The notes under the pieces are model-generated. The model saw nothing but the letters and a program-made list of their open reading frames with translations. It ran no database searches and was not told the origin of the DNA. A program made the translations under genes and the position numbers. DNA of 64,000 nt from Harmothoe impar (taxonomy: Eukaryota > Annelida > Polychaeta > Phyllodocida > Polynoidae): assembly GCA_947462335.1 (NCBI GenBank), contig OX381704.1:48612942-48676941 (forward strand). The letters run 5' to 3'. How positions within the stretch are numbered: position 1 is the stretch's first letter; every line of letters begins with the position of its first letter. Below are positions 49,501 to 61,927 of this stretch, in pieces.

Positions 49501-52500
49501 CACCATACTGCTGCTGTTCCTGTTATGGACCTGATGCATAAATACCCACTGCTACATTGTATACCCAGGCCAAAAAAAAGAAGTTTTGTTGCAATTCACC
49601 TGGCAAAACAGGGCCGACCCTACGTTTTTTCTTTATGCACTTTTGAAAAAACACATGTTTTTACACAGTTTCTGGGCAATTTTAGGGTTTACACAGACGC
49701 TAGGTACTACTCTCATATGAAGAAAATGAAACAAAATAGAAAGGCGACATGTGTACATTGAGATTTGTACAACTTCAAAGAAACTTTCACATTTTTACAC
49801 TTTTTGTTTCAATTCTAGGGTTCACAGAGAGGCTGCCTAACAAAAGAAAAAAGATTTAAAATTAATATCGGACCTACCGACCCAAGACTTTCTTCCCATG
49901 TTACCTGAAACGTACATTTTTGGGGGATTTGGCCCCATATGCGTACAGTTCACACCAATATCGTCATATAGGACGTCGTGAATATTGTTATTACCATGCA
50001 TGTTTCTACACTGGTCATAATGAAAAATACATTTATCTATACAGTGCCTTCTAGTGAGTATCTAGTGTTGTCTACAGTGAATGGTAATGTCCAAATATGA
50101 ACTCCCTGTATTACATTATAATCATAAATGACCTACCTGTCGTAAGATCAACTGTAGCATACAAACCACAATTTTCTATGACCACTTTGTTGTAACACAA
50201 GTCAACGTGGGTACTGTATGAGGTGTAGTTAAATAATTTTGCATTTTGAAAATGGTGACGGCTCTAACATTAATCCATCCATTCAATAATCCATTTTAAT
50301 GTTAGACATCCCTTTCTGTATTTGTAACGAACAGAATAGTAGTAGTAGTGGCAGCAGTGGCTATCGGTGCAGGGGGCTTCCCTCTTTAGAACATGTCTAC
50401 ACCTAGACAGTCGGTAATAATGGCAATTTGTAGAATATTTCCGTCGCTGGCATTTTCTGGTCGCCTCCACCGCCTGCCTTCCGTGGTCGGCTCGGCCCTG
50501 ACCGGCTGGAGTACGTGACATTTTGCAGGCTATAGAAATCTCATTGGGCCCCATACTGCAGCTCAGATACGGCAGTTGTACTTATTTGATCAGATTTCTC
50601 AATGTTTTTTCTTCTTTTGGGAAGGGGCATCTTTGCTGTGACCTGTATGCTGACTGGGCCATGTCTGTATATAAACATTATCAGTAAATATGACTGTTAT
50701 CACAGTAATTAAACAATGTATATTACAAAGTTAGCGCCATGCAGTGAAAGAGAAAAGGAAATGCATCAGAATATTATCTAAGTTGTTCTTTTTAGTCTGA
50801 AGGGAATTGCATATAACGCAGCATCAAATCTGTGCAGACCTAGCCTGATGGTATTTACAGGAACAAAATGGAATCTAATTTGCAGAGGACATATCATACT
50901 ACTTACCATAATTAGATGCTATAGAGCATCTTGGATTAATATACTTTCTAATGGACCGTGGGGAATCCAAACGTCTATCTCATACGGATGCGGAGAGTGA
51001 GTCTTGGGCATCACTATATCGTGGTTTAATCTGAACTGATAGACAAACGTCATAAATCATAGGATATGTAAATCCTATAAAGTGTTATGCATTAACTTAG
51101 ACAACGACCGAAGAAATAAAACTTTAAGGATATTGAACTCTGAGTCTGAGCATGCATTGTGTATTTATATTATGACTTGCTCCCTGATGGTCTTAAATAA
51201 CAACACACAAAGACACTTAAATGCAAGTAAACCCAGACTGTCCTCGATGAAAGACAATATTCCCGGACATTATTCCCCATGCACCCCCTGTTTTGGACTC
51301 GGTTAGGAGATTGAGACATCGGCGTGAATAATCCATGTACAGAGAGCAAAACCGATACCTGGAGGCCCTGAAGGAGCATCTCAACAGGCGCTGGAGAGTC
51401 ATTCGTCTGGATATATAACCAAATCCACTGTACTTTGGGGGGACAATGACCAGGCAACATGAACGTCGTGAGAATTCCCAAAAGCCATGAACTAATCACC
51501 CGATTAATCACGTGTTTGCATCTATTATTAATCGTGTGTCTTTAACTATTTTTGAAAACGGTCCTTATTCTAGTGTGACCCATTTGTAACAAGAATAAAG
51601 CACTGTAAAGCAATTTAATTCGGGTCCCAAATGGATATATATAGGGGTTCACAGGAGGAGAGAACAATGCAATATATGGGATTCATGTACCATAGTATAA
51701 AAGATGCAGGCATATTGCAACTTATGAGCTGGTCGTTTATGAAGACGAATGTGGCCTCTGCAGCCTCAGTAAATTAGCCCACCGGGAGGCCCCTGCATTG
51801 TTGTCTCTGAAAGACCATCTGCGTAGTTCTCCATACGGCATGCCCAAAGAGACAATTGAAATTCCACATTCAGTTTCAGGGCCTGTGTGTTTTTCTGGTT
51901 TAGGGAAGGGGGCAGCTCAATTCCCTATCGTCTAATTAATAGGTCAACGCGACATGCCCCAATTACAACGCCCATATCCCAGAATGCTCCGCTTAGCAGA
52001 TCACCCCCTCGGTGTGCGCGCATGCTCTGTGACCTCTGCCCTCTGTAGCTATGACATTCAGGGCGGAGTAAGGTGACTTACTGGGCACTTGAGTGTTTAG
52101 ACAGTTAGTTTGTCAATATGGAGCCTTCTACCAGGGAATATACTCTAATTTACAAATAACAAGAAAGCATTATTATGTAAGTTAAAATTACACAGCTTTC
52201 TCCCATGGCTTAATAGCTGTGAATTTAATGTAGTATTAAACACAATTCATGTACACTGGACTATTACGTACTATATAGAGACATGGCTGCATGGTCAGAT
52301 GATATTGTAGGCATGCCATTCTTATACTACTAGCCATCACCCAGCTGCTGCTGTATAGCCGGATGGAAAACACTATGGGGAGTAGGACCTCACAAACTCA
52401 TCACACTTTAGGGCCTCTTAAAACACATCATTTCTCACGAGACCCTGGCCTGCACGAAAAGCTACCGCCCAATCCCTGTTAAATATTCAAAGCATCCCCC

Positions 52501-53599
52501 ATACACTAGTGTTTTCTTCTCGCCAGGTGAGTAATAAGCTTCACACCTTGAGCAGTGGCGCTCCCTCACCTGGATCCTCTAATCCCCACACCCTCAGCCA
52601 CTCGTCCATCTGTTCTCCTCCCCAGGCGCCCACTTAAAGCCATTACACAACGCCGTCCGGGCCAGCAGGCGGCACACCTTGCATGACTCCAGGCCCAACT
52701 TGGCAGATAGAGGTGGGCAGACCAAAATGCCATGTCTGAAGCCTTCAAGCAGTATCCCGTGCTGACCTGCTTTTCGGGTAGGAGTGGAAGCCTGTAAAGC
52801 CCATTGGCGACCAGTTGGATTGGCTCTGACAGTCTGGTCGGGGCATTATGTTGTAAAAGAAAATGACCATCTAGCAAGGACTGTCTAGCGGCATTTCTAA
52901 CGGCAGGCGTGGTGGTGGGTTTAATAGGGAGGGCAGGGGGTGCTCGGTCAAAGAGATGCCCCCCCCTCAGTTATCCGCATATATATAGTGCAATGTGAAT
53001 GTATGGCATCAAAATGCTAATACTCTCGCACAATACACGGAGAGTATTTCGTCTTTAAAATTCGTGATAATAAACAGTTATTGGTTTCGTCAACAGATGT
53101 CTAGGCACAGTAACACGATATAACTGTCAGTCCTCGGTCTTGGTGCTATTCCTTATATGGCATCCTGTACCTGATAGTCCTTTCTTGGAAAGGTTAGTAT
53201 GGCTGTCCGAATCATTCTGTCAGCTAGTAGGTTTTATCTTGGCTCTGATGTTAGCTTATCATAATGCCCTTCGAACTAAAAAAAACTCAGATTGGGATAT
53301 AATTTGACTTGTCTACCGGAAGAAGGCCTCTGGGTGTAACAGAAGAGTTTGGTTTGTAATCCTCACCTCCGCTATATGAGGCCCTGTATTCAGGCATGAT
53401 GTTCTCGTTCTACTGGTAGTGGTACACTTCTGGGAGGGGCAGTAAGAATTGGGCCTGACATGTACTGGGATTAGGGACCTTAGAACCCCTGCACTAAGGT
53501 CCCTTTTCGCAGATCGTGTCACTAATATTATACGTCCATGAAACCAACGTGAACAACACTGGGAGGGGGAATTATAGTATATCTATCAAGTGTAAGACC
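46520..53599. other. No gene recognised
   Basis: About 7 kb without any transposon copy or tandem array recognised by eye, the longest repeat-poor stretch of the window. The 119-codon minus-strand ORF at 48103-48462 and the 103-codon one at 52566-52877 lie in moderately GC-rich unique DNA but show no domain. A duplicated TTGTTTCCACCATTAAA occurs near 47728 and 47758. Confidence 0.45.
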
Positions 53600-54036
53600 T
53601 TAAAGATGGTGTGTCAGCTAAATGTTTGGCGATTTTTTAGTCTTATCATATTCCTATTGTATATCCTATTCCATGCGTCTTCCCTAACTTTTAAAATGAT
53701 TGGCAGTGTCTTAGTCTATGAGATGAGCACATGCAGTGCAATATTTTTTACTGTAGGTCGACACTAAAACTCCCTATGTGTTTATACTGCATGGCTCATG
53801 ACAGTGCTTACCCTATTGTAGCTTAGTTCCTGGTGTGCTCACATAGGGGGGACACTGAGTCAGTGAGGTGAATAAGCAACATTGCTTTCTATCTCAAATT
53901 ATGCATTTATAGACAAATATATTTAACATTGAGCACTGCATATCAGCTAAAATAATAACAAAGCCCTTGACGTTAGAATGATATCCATTTTGAAGAAAAG
54001 GTTTGGGAAGTCGATTAGCTGATACACCATCTTTAA
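53600..54036 (+). mobile_element. TTAA-MITE1 copy (437 bp), best full-length forward example
   Basis: Both TTAA ends are present, with left end AGATGGTGTGTCAGCTAAATG and right end TTAGCTGATACACCATCT. A 12-bp insertion (near GGCTCATGACAGTGC) and small changes are private to it. An 83-codon ORF across it also appears partly in the 35-kb copy (ending VYEMSTCSAI), but it is not conserved in length and is not taken as coding. Confidence 0.92.
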
Positions 54037-55435
54037 GGAAGCACCTCTTAGCGAATACAGTCATTTGCGGAATAAATGATGGAATGGGAAGGTGTAACAG
54101 TCATCCTGGATGAGTCGGCACTTGACAGAGAAGCAAAAGAGATAGGCATACAGGTTGTGCAAGAATTATCATCTCAAACTGTCATATCCCCATCGCATCA
54201 GTACACCATGGCATTTTTGTGAATTTCTGAGGGTCTCTCAGGAATTCTGATAGAGAATATATCGGAGGAATATCTCGGAGTAGCTCGCCCATATCACAAA
54301 TGCCTGATAACATCTCATGCCTGCAGGCTTTATGGGTATATAAACATGCGTTATCAATTTGCCATCGCGCCATCTTGGGTGGGAATGAGTCCCCAGAAGT
54401 ATTAGCAGTGAGGTAACACCCAGAGAGGTAATCAGTGCATAGTAACATTAAACTCAGCTAATTAACACAAAACTCATTGTCCACCACGTGCAGTCTGCCC
54501 AAATTAGGTCGATAACCATTGGATATATTTGCATATTTCTGATTAGGTGCCAGCCTTGCACCGTTAACCGTACCCTGGGGAGCAGTAAAGGATTCCTAGC
54601 GGGACCTATAGATGGGAGTGAGGGGGTGATATTGGGGGGGGGGGGGGGGGGGTGAAGGACTATCACAAGTAACCATGGCTACGGCAAGTTCTATAAGGTG
54701 CCCGGCACATCCCCCTGTGCAATGGTTATAAATGGACTGTCAGCAACTTGCAGCAGCTGCCTTCAGCAGTCACCCTTTATTCTGACCCTGGGATTCTCAC
54801 GAACACAGGCATTGCACTGCTCTTACAGTTCAACCTGCCTAAAACACCCACACCTGACCAAAGATTTAATCCCACCTGTTTCCGCCAGCCTCTTGCCTGC
54901 CCCATTGATTCCCCCGGTCATTTTCCCAACATGTCGATTGAAATAAGGAATGTAACATCCATATAAATAACGATATTGACTGTGCCATTTTTCTTCTATA
55001 GGCTCAGGGGTAAAACCCTGGCATGGATCTCTCCCAGGGACTCCTATTAACTGTTTTAGCAGCAATTAAATGAAGCCAACTCAGCCTGTCGCATATGCCA
55101 GAGGAAGCTCTTGCTGAGGAGTCATTCGATCAGGACACACCTTAATTTGCCAGAAGGGGCAGACCCACACATCTGACAGGGGCCCACAAAACACAAACGT
55201 ACCAAACGGTATCGTGCCACGATTTGCGGCAGTTCAAAATATCCTTAGATACTTCATTTTCCCCTAAAGGGGTTGGAGGAGCCATATAGACCATATAGGC
55301 CAGTTAATAGACTTTAGGGTGAGATGAAAATCCCACAACAAGTTTGTCAATGATTTTTGGTTATTTTACATACCTGGAAATTTCAGGAAAGAGAAGTCCT
55401 CAAAGATCTTCCTTGGGAACCCCCCTCAAATATAT
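54037..55435. other. No gene recognised; 19-base G run
   Basis: Unique DNA with a perfect 19-base G run at 54634-54652. The short ORFs are not supported. Confidence 0.5.
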
Positions 55436-56315
55436 CACTGTTAAAAATCCCCCGTAGAAAAAACGGTGATTCACTGGCAACAATGGATGCCAAGCTTTCA
55501 CCGTTTATTTTAGGGTCACCGTTTTTTAGATGTCACCGTAATTGTATACGGGTTTTCACCGTTATTTTTAATAATGACTAAAGAGGCTTAATTAGCTATT
55601 GCAGCGGCTCAAACTTTTAATGATTATTTCTTTTATATAGTGATTTGCATAGACAGATTATTCTGTAGTCATAATTATGTTCTCAATTCACTACAATTAT
55701 TCCCCATGTCTGATTCGGCTGCATGTCCAATTCATAAAGACATCTTTTGGACTAGAATTCATGATTATCATGAATTAACCACCAAGAGACATAGATAAAT
55801 GTTTCATGTCACATCACCATTACAATCTACAAGCAGAAGTATGCTAGGATTGTTATAAAACAACAACTCCAGTAATATCCATATATATCTTTCTCATTAC
55901 CACACAAGAGGTGTCTATGGTATCAAAACTACTTGCCGGTGTCCCACAAGGGTTAATTATATATTCATTATGAATATTCGATCGAGCTTAGGTTTAGACT
56001 AGAATGTTGATGCTGTATTGAAAAAGGTAATCGAGAACTATTTGATTTCTAATAGATTTAGTCCACTTTTCATTGTTGAAGCTTCAGAGAAATCTCCTCT
56101 GGAACTAGGCTGCCACCTAGTTGGAAAAGATTGAACTTCCTTTACTACGGAATTTCACTGTAAAGGAAATAACAGTGCTTTACCGTAACGGTTTACGGAG
56201 GTTCACTGTAAAAGCAATTGGGTTGACGCTGCCTCACCGTAATATCGGGTAACGGTGATGCACCGTTAAATTTAACGGTGAATCTCTGTATAATCAACGG
56301 TAATTTGTAACAGTG
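55436..56315. mobile_element. 880-bp CACTGT-family element
   Basis: Left end CACTGTTAAAAAT, right end TTTGTAACAGTG. Subterminal ACGGTGATTCACTGGCA and CACCGTTT modules match 38837-39610; the opposite end holds TTCACTGTAAA and GTTTACGGAGGTTCACTG, also shared. There is no ORF above 74 codons. Target duplication not resolved. Confidence 0.75.
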
Positions 56316-56599
56316 TAGGTCATTTGCAGAGTGACTCGGATGTCTGAATAAAGGAAGCCTGCAGTAAAACTAATGACGACTTTAGGTTGAAAAGAAATTG
56401 CAGAAAAAATTTCTTAATAATTCTTAACTCTGTAATACCTATACAATTTCAGAGAAAAGCTTTTTCCAGACCCCAAAGCCCAAACATCAATATCTAAATT
56501 AAGTTTGGACTAGAATGCAATAGTTTCTTTGAAGGTGAATTTACCTTAATTTGGGTATAAAATTAAAATTTCAATCTCGGGTGTGTAGATTTAGGTTTA

Positions 56600-56800
56600 G
56601 GAGCAAGGTCAGATATGAGTCCAAAGGTCAAGGTTGCCCTGAAAATAGGTCAAATTTGCAAATGTACTCCATGCAGTTATCAGTTATCAAACATAGCATG
56701 AGAGGTGTGCTGATGGGTCTTTATGGAGTCAACATCCACAAAAATAGTTACATGACCTTGACCAAGGTCAAGGTCATACTTCTCAAGGTCAAGGTCTGAA
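56600..56800. repeat. AAGGTCA repeat cluster with palindromic core
   Basis: AAGGTCA words occur at about 56604, 56623, 56762, 56768, 56784 and 56790. Around 56752-56775 they form TGACCTTGACC-AA-GGTCAAGGTCA, an inverted pair of doubled half-sites. TCAAGGTCA is the extended half-site bound by ERR and NR5A nuclear receptors. Such words are also common in dispersed invertebrate repeats, which I think is the likelier origin. Confidence 0.5.
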
Positions 56801-56815
56801 ATGTGCATGTTCATT

Positions 56816-57930
56816 CATCGGACTAACAAGAGACATTGAATTGTGAAATGAACAATACCAATATTAACTACATACTAGCATAGCTGTGTGGAATATGAAT
56901 GTCTGATATGGTCATAAACGAATACAATAGCATTGACACCACCACACCGATCTGAAAAGGTCATCACAAGCAGGTGGTAGTACTCGGAGTATGCATGTAT
57001 ACATGGTATGTAAGGTTAACAGGGGTTCGGTAGTGGTTGGGGTGGAGCAGCTATTGAAGTATCCTACACAAATTCAAGTGCGATGTTGGGACAGTATTCA
57101 ATATACCATTGACATTATTTGCTAGGCATGTCCTAACCTCCAGCTGCGACATTATTAACATAGAGATTACAAACATTTCCTCTATTCAAAAGGTAGAGAG
57201 TGCATAAAGGTGAATTCGTTTTCGTTGAAATGTTTCAACCCTGTAAAGGCCACATAATGAGTTAATACACGATGCATTTGTCGCCATGATACATAGATGC
57301 ATTATGTATTTGTGGCTCCCTCTGGGATTAGACATAACAAGATAAATTTACAGTGAATCGTCGTAATCCAAACATCGAGTTTTACAGGGTAAACCTGTAC
57401 AAAGTACATTTATTTTTTACAGTGTAATTATGACGAGAAACGACAATATTGGTATATTCAAACTTAAGAAAGGTTGATTTATAGATATTTTGAGGTTGAC
57501 TATGTCCACAGGTATGGTGGTATGGCTATTATGTGTGTGTGCTAAGTGGTATACCTGGTCAGAGTGTTAAATGATGCAGAGCGGAAGGCAGGTGTGAGAG
57601 AAAGGTGTGATGGCGCATTGGACATTGATTACCATACCCTAATACCCCCAATCACGGGTCATTACTGCACCAGATCTACGTTTCAACCCTACACCAGGGA
57701 CCTATCATATATAGCACATCCGCAGTCTCCTGTTTAAATTTTCACACCAGGGAAATGGATGGGGGTTGCTGTGTGTGACGTGGCATATGCACCCTCGCAT
57801 CCTTTCCCCGACATGTCAGGAAATGTTGGGTTTCTTTAAATAAAAAATACCAAAAGGCTATCGTAATTGAAATTTGAATTCCAAAGGTATTTTGTCGAAG
57901 CTCATACCAGCAAGCTTTTTAGAATAGCTA
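56816..57930. other. No gene recognised
   Basis: AT-rich unique DNA. TTTACAGTGAAT near 57347 and TTTTTTACAGTGTAA near 57413 resemble CACTGT-family ends and may be a small decayed copy. Confidence 0.4.
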
Positions 57931-58182
57931 AGGGAGTGCTCAGGGGGGAGGGGGTGGATTTGGGGGGGGGGGTAAAAATTTGGACCCCTTGACTGGGGAG
58001 GGGATAAAAAAAATTTAGACCCCTCTTGGGGGGTCAAAAAAATTCAACCTGTTTTGAGGGAAAAGCCCGAGCGTAACTATGCTACAAAGGGGCGCAAACG
58101 CGCACGATTTTTGGCCTGCCGGGTGGGGGGGGGGGGGCAAAAAATGTCCCCCTCCCCTGTTGTTAAAAAATGAGCACTCCCT
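57931..58182. mobile_element. 252-bp G-rich MITE
   Basis: The 12-bp perfect terminal inverted repeat AGGGAGTGCTCA encloses GGGGAGGGG/CCCCTCCCC blocks and G runs of 11 and 13. The two halves are partly complementary. No clear flanking duplication and no gene. Confidence 0.65.
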
Positions 58183-59600
58183 AATACAGTTTGAGATCAG
58201 GAAGTCCAGGATGGCTGATAGCCCTGTCCCGTGGGCAGGATGCTGGTGACACCAGGTGGGCACGGGGCTGCATTTAGAGCTTTGCTCAGCAGAGCAGAAC
58301 GGTCTCGTGATGAGATGAGGAGAAGGGCAAGGTAAGGCTTGTTGACGCGTGACGCTAATGGCAGATTGCTGTTACTCAGCCATGACTCCATGCATGTGGA
58401 CGTTTCATCACGACAGCCTGCTTGATTGACATTGCGGATTATTTGAAAAAGTTGTAAAACCAGTATTTGAAGTCAGGAACAAGGAGGGAAATGATTTGAA
58501 GAGGCATGCAACCAATGTAATTGTTGTATTTACTGTGGCAAATTGAGGCAGCTGCTGGAGAGGGGCAATTGGAGAGAGAAGGGCCAGATGGCGGAGGGTA
58601 GGACCTGGTTAGGTAAGGGGGGGGGGGGTGTAGGTGATATGCACAACTAGGGGAATGGTCAGGTTTGGGCTACCTGTATTGACCTGTTGGGGGCGACACT
58701 CTCCCCTAAGATAACACACATCCAAGGGGGTCTAACTGAATAGGTTATGTACTGTAAATGGTTTAAAATCCTTATCTAGAGATCTAGTTTACCTGCAAAT
58801 TTCAACAAATTGGATGCCAAAATTGGAAAGATTTTAAAGATATGCCTATACAGCAGAAAGGAGAGAAAATACCAAAATGGTTGCCTTTGCCATTGCCTAT
58901 GTAGCTTGACCCATTGCGCTCTGCATAGCAACTGGAGAAGCACTTCCGGGAATGCGGAGGGTTGACTGTGGAGTCTGCTGAGGGGCCTCACACCGCGCCC
59001 CCTGGCGTCCTGCTGCCGGGCGCCCGTCCACCATGCCCACCTCAATGTTTGCTCCCGTGGCAGGCGTCACTTGCCGCGCGCATCCCTGGAGTCTCCATCA
59101 TTATCTCAAATTTCACCCATCCTCAACCCCTGATCCCCCAGCTGCACAACCCGAACCCCCCACCCTTGAGTCTGCCCTGGTCACGGCTGAGGCTGCCTAG
59201 GCCTGGTCAGATCCAGTGCTAATTCGGTGCAGCCGCTGTCCCTCTGCCTCCGACCATTAGTGACCGATGAGACCAGTGCCCCGCCCCAGCCCCAAGCATT
59301 GCCTGCTGCCCATTTGGCTGTCAAACTAGGCCCGGTCAGACAGTCACGCGCCGATAAAAAGACTTGAGGGAAGGCTTGGTGGGTGGCTGTGGGAGGCCAC
59401 TATTGGCCGCCTGATTGCCGCCTTCTCACTGATTGCTAGCCAATGCATGTGAGGGCCTTCAACCTTCCACAACTGGGTCTCTGCCATTCCACTGCTTCTT
59501 CATCCTGTCCAGGTACAGATGGATAGCCCTTTGACTGAAGGGTTGCATGGTAAATCAATACAGTCATTATGACCATTACCAGATTACAAGTATATAGTCG
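58183..59600. other. No gene recognised; CpG-rich patch near 58.98-59.09 kb
   Basis: A 12-base G run lies at 58617-58628. At 58980-59090 about 13 CpGs cluster, and plus and minus ORFs of 86 and 89 codons cross it. Neither is recognisable and both may reflect GC-rich composition. Confidence 0.4.
58993..59008 (-). promoter_or_regulatory. Weaker CTCF-like motif, minus strand
   Basis: CCGCGCCCCCTGGCGT reads ACGCCAGGGGGCGCGG on the minus strand, matching the CTCF core AGGGGGCG with two mismatches upstream of it. It faces the two plus-strand motifs at 2.2 and 25.2 kb. Confidence 0.25.
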
Positions 59601-59610
59601 GGGGTAAAGT

Positions 59611-59721
59611 CATGTTGCATGAATGTAACCCTGGCAAGTAACTCAAGCGTCCACTGCACGGGGTTGATACACTCCTAAAGAGTCGGTATGATACATGAAT
59701 GCAGTCCTTTTGAGTAGACTC
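59611..59721 (+). repeat. Dispersed repeat, two partial units, shared with 33867-33932
   Basis: Two related units occur here: GTCATGTTGCATGAATGTAA and then GTCGGTATGATACATGAATG, each ending near GAGTAGACTC or AAGTAACTC. The second aligns in order with 33867-33932. Confidence 0.65.
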
Positions 59722-61606
59722 ATATAGCAGTTTAAAGCACATTGCGGCTTAACCAGCTCCTTATTTAAGTTCTATCTTAATGTTTCGTTGCTCTAGCTTT
59801 TTGTAAGCCATTTTGTAATTTTTTCAGTTTTCCTGATGTATGCATCCATTGACCCTGTCCCAGTCTTTTACTCCCACACCGACCTTGCTATCTATATTTA
59901 AACTATAGCTATAGTAAAGTACACGTATTCGTATTCATGTGCACAAGCAAACCCACGCCCCATTTATGTACATGCGCATCTAATTTACACCCAGTATTCC
60001 TCAAGGCCTCAAGGCCATGCATTTGAATGTACGGTTGGGTATTGAGGGACGAATACAAACACATATCGACTGATCGTTGTGCTATAAAACACTCAAAACC
60101 TTGAAATCATTCAGTCCAAATGGCGTGCTCAAACTATGTATACATTGATTGCATTTCTATATATTGTATACATCGATTGCTCACGTTGAGAAAGTACTAC
60201 ACGAGCAGCTCACTGGGAACTCAGGAGAGATATTGACCTTCCATATACATGTACATGTAATACCCTAGCGTGCAGAGCTCAACCCAAACAAAGAAGGCCT
60301 TTTTATAGTCTCCACCAACAAGGCATTCTGTGAGTGTGAAGTGTGCTCTGAAAGAAAGCATATTTGTCCCTTTGTGAAAGTCCCTCCAAGTCCAACACAA
60401 CGCCGTTACATGTTTGTGGCGTTTGGAGGCGTTATTGATAGTGCTGTATGCAAAACCATTCCATATGTTGTCCAAACACGCGTTTACTTTGCATATCTTC
60501 GCTGATGTGTGTATTGCATGTATCTTTTGAAAGCATCGGGAATTGGGAAAAAGGCACCTGTATGTTGAGTTCCATGCCAAATCACAACTACAAAGTGAAG
60601 ACCCAGTAGGAGACAGGGGGCAAGGGTATCAGTTAGGGCGGGGGGCTTTGGGATTTCGTATATTTAGTATACATTTGTATATGCTTATAAATATAGGGCA
60701 CCTCCCAATTATTGGGGGGGGGGGCGGAAACAGGGGCGGGGGCGGGCCCCTTATATACCTATACGCCACTGAGAGCTGATATGATAAATGAATCACTATT
60801 GATTCATCCCCTGGTACACACAGGGTCAAGTCCCTGACCCCGCCCACAATGTGACTGGAGGTGACAATAGGATTTGCATTCCTTTATTCCCAACCACCCT
60901 CACTACTCTACCCTGCATCCCCCACCCCTCACCCTCACCCAGTGTGATGTCGTGTGCATGTCAATAATGGTGCCCTTTTGTTGCCGGCCTCACAGCGCTA
61001 TCACATGGAGCAGGGTGAGAGGCTTTGTTGGAGTACTATAGTAGTATGGAATAGGGTTATAGGGAGGTTTAAAGGGAAGCGAAATCACCTGAAGTTCGAT
61101 GCTGCTGCTGGTGATGGGGGATTTTACCTAGGCCTATTGTATATATATAGGGGGTGTTTCAACTGCCTAAGCAGGCTAAGGAAACTGCAATGATTGAATA
61201 ATACAATCTGTCCACCTACAGTAGAAGTTGCTGTTTACTGTTCACCTCCCCGACTGTAGAATATGCTGTGGACCCACAGCAAGTCTACTGGAACAAAGGT
61301 TGTCAGCAACTTTTGCTGTAATTATGTATAATTAATTATGTGTACAGTGTACCTTCTTCTTACAATGTAGGCTACACACTACGAAACAACATTCAGGACA
61401 TCCTTAGCACTGCCATAGCGTACCAATGCGGGTAGTAAAAGGGGCCCTTCCAGAGCCAAGATTTTGCGTTTGCATTGGAAACAATACGCTATGGCAGGGC
61501 TCCTCCAGAAAGTACTGGCAGTCCTAAGACTTAGGTGTCGTTACCAGTGTCGATTAGGCAGGTTTTGCATGGATTTCAAGGGTTAATTTAATGATTATGT
61601 ACTTTC
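59722..61606. other. No gene recognised; possible hAT-type terminus
   Basis: Unique DNA apart from a G-rich patch (11 G at 60714-60724, then GGGGCGGGGGCGGGCCC). The word CAGTGGCGTATAGG on the minus strand near 60758-60771 resembles hAT termini (CAGTGGCG). The matching left end (CAGTTAGGGCGGGGGG near 60630) is only loosely similar, and there is no 8-bp duplication. Confidence 0.35.
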
Positions 61607-61670
61607 CAGCTATTGACAGCACCTGCTTTCTCATCTTCAAGTCATTGACAGCCCCCTTCCTCTCTCTCCC

Positions 61671-61766
<96 letters not shown>

Positions 61767-61829
61767 AGCTATTGACAGCACCTGCTTTCTCATCTTCAAG
61801 TCATTGACAGCCCCCTTCCTCTCTCTCCC

Positions 61830-61924
<95 letters not shown>
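61607..61924 (+). repeat. 159-bp tandem duplication containing (CT)n
   Basis: Two units (61607-61765 and 61766-61924) each consist of CAGCTATTGACAGCACCTGC, a block ending CTCCCCGCC and about 85 bp of CT dinucleotides with a single TTTCT interruption in the same place. The SLSLSL and ERERER ORFs across it are translations of the microsatellite. Confidence 0.95.

Positions 61925-61927
<3 letters not shown>

Noticed and set aside
53516..53767. ORF partly shared between the 35-kb and 53.6-kb MITE copies
   Set aside because: Shared only because the MITE sequence is shared; frame and length are not preserved in the other copies.
60630..60771. Possible complete hAT MITE
   Set aside because: Only the right terminus fits CAGTGGCG; no matching left end and no 8-bp duplication.
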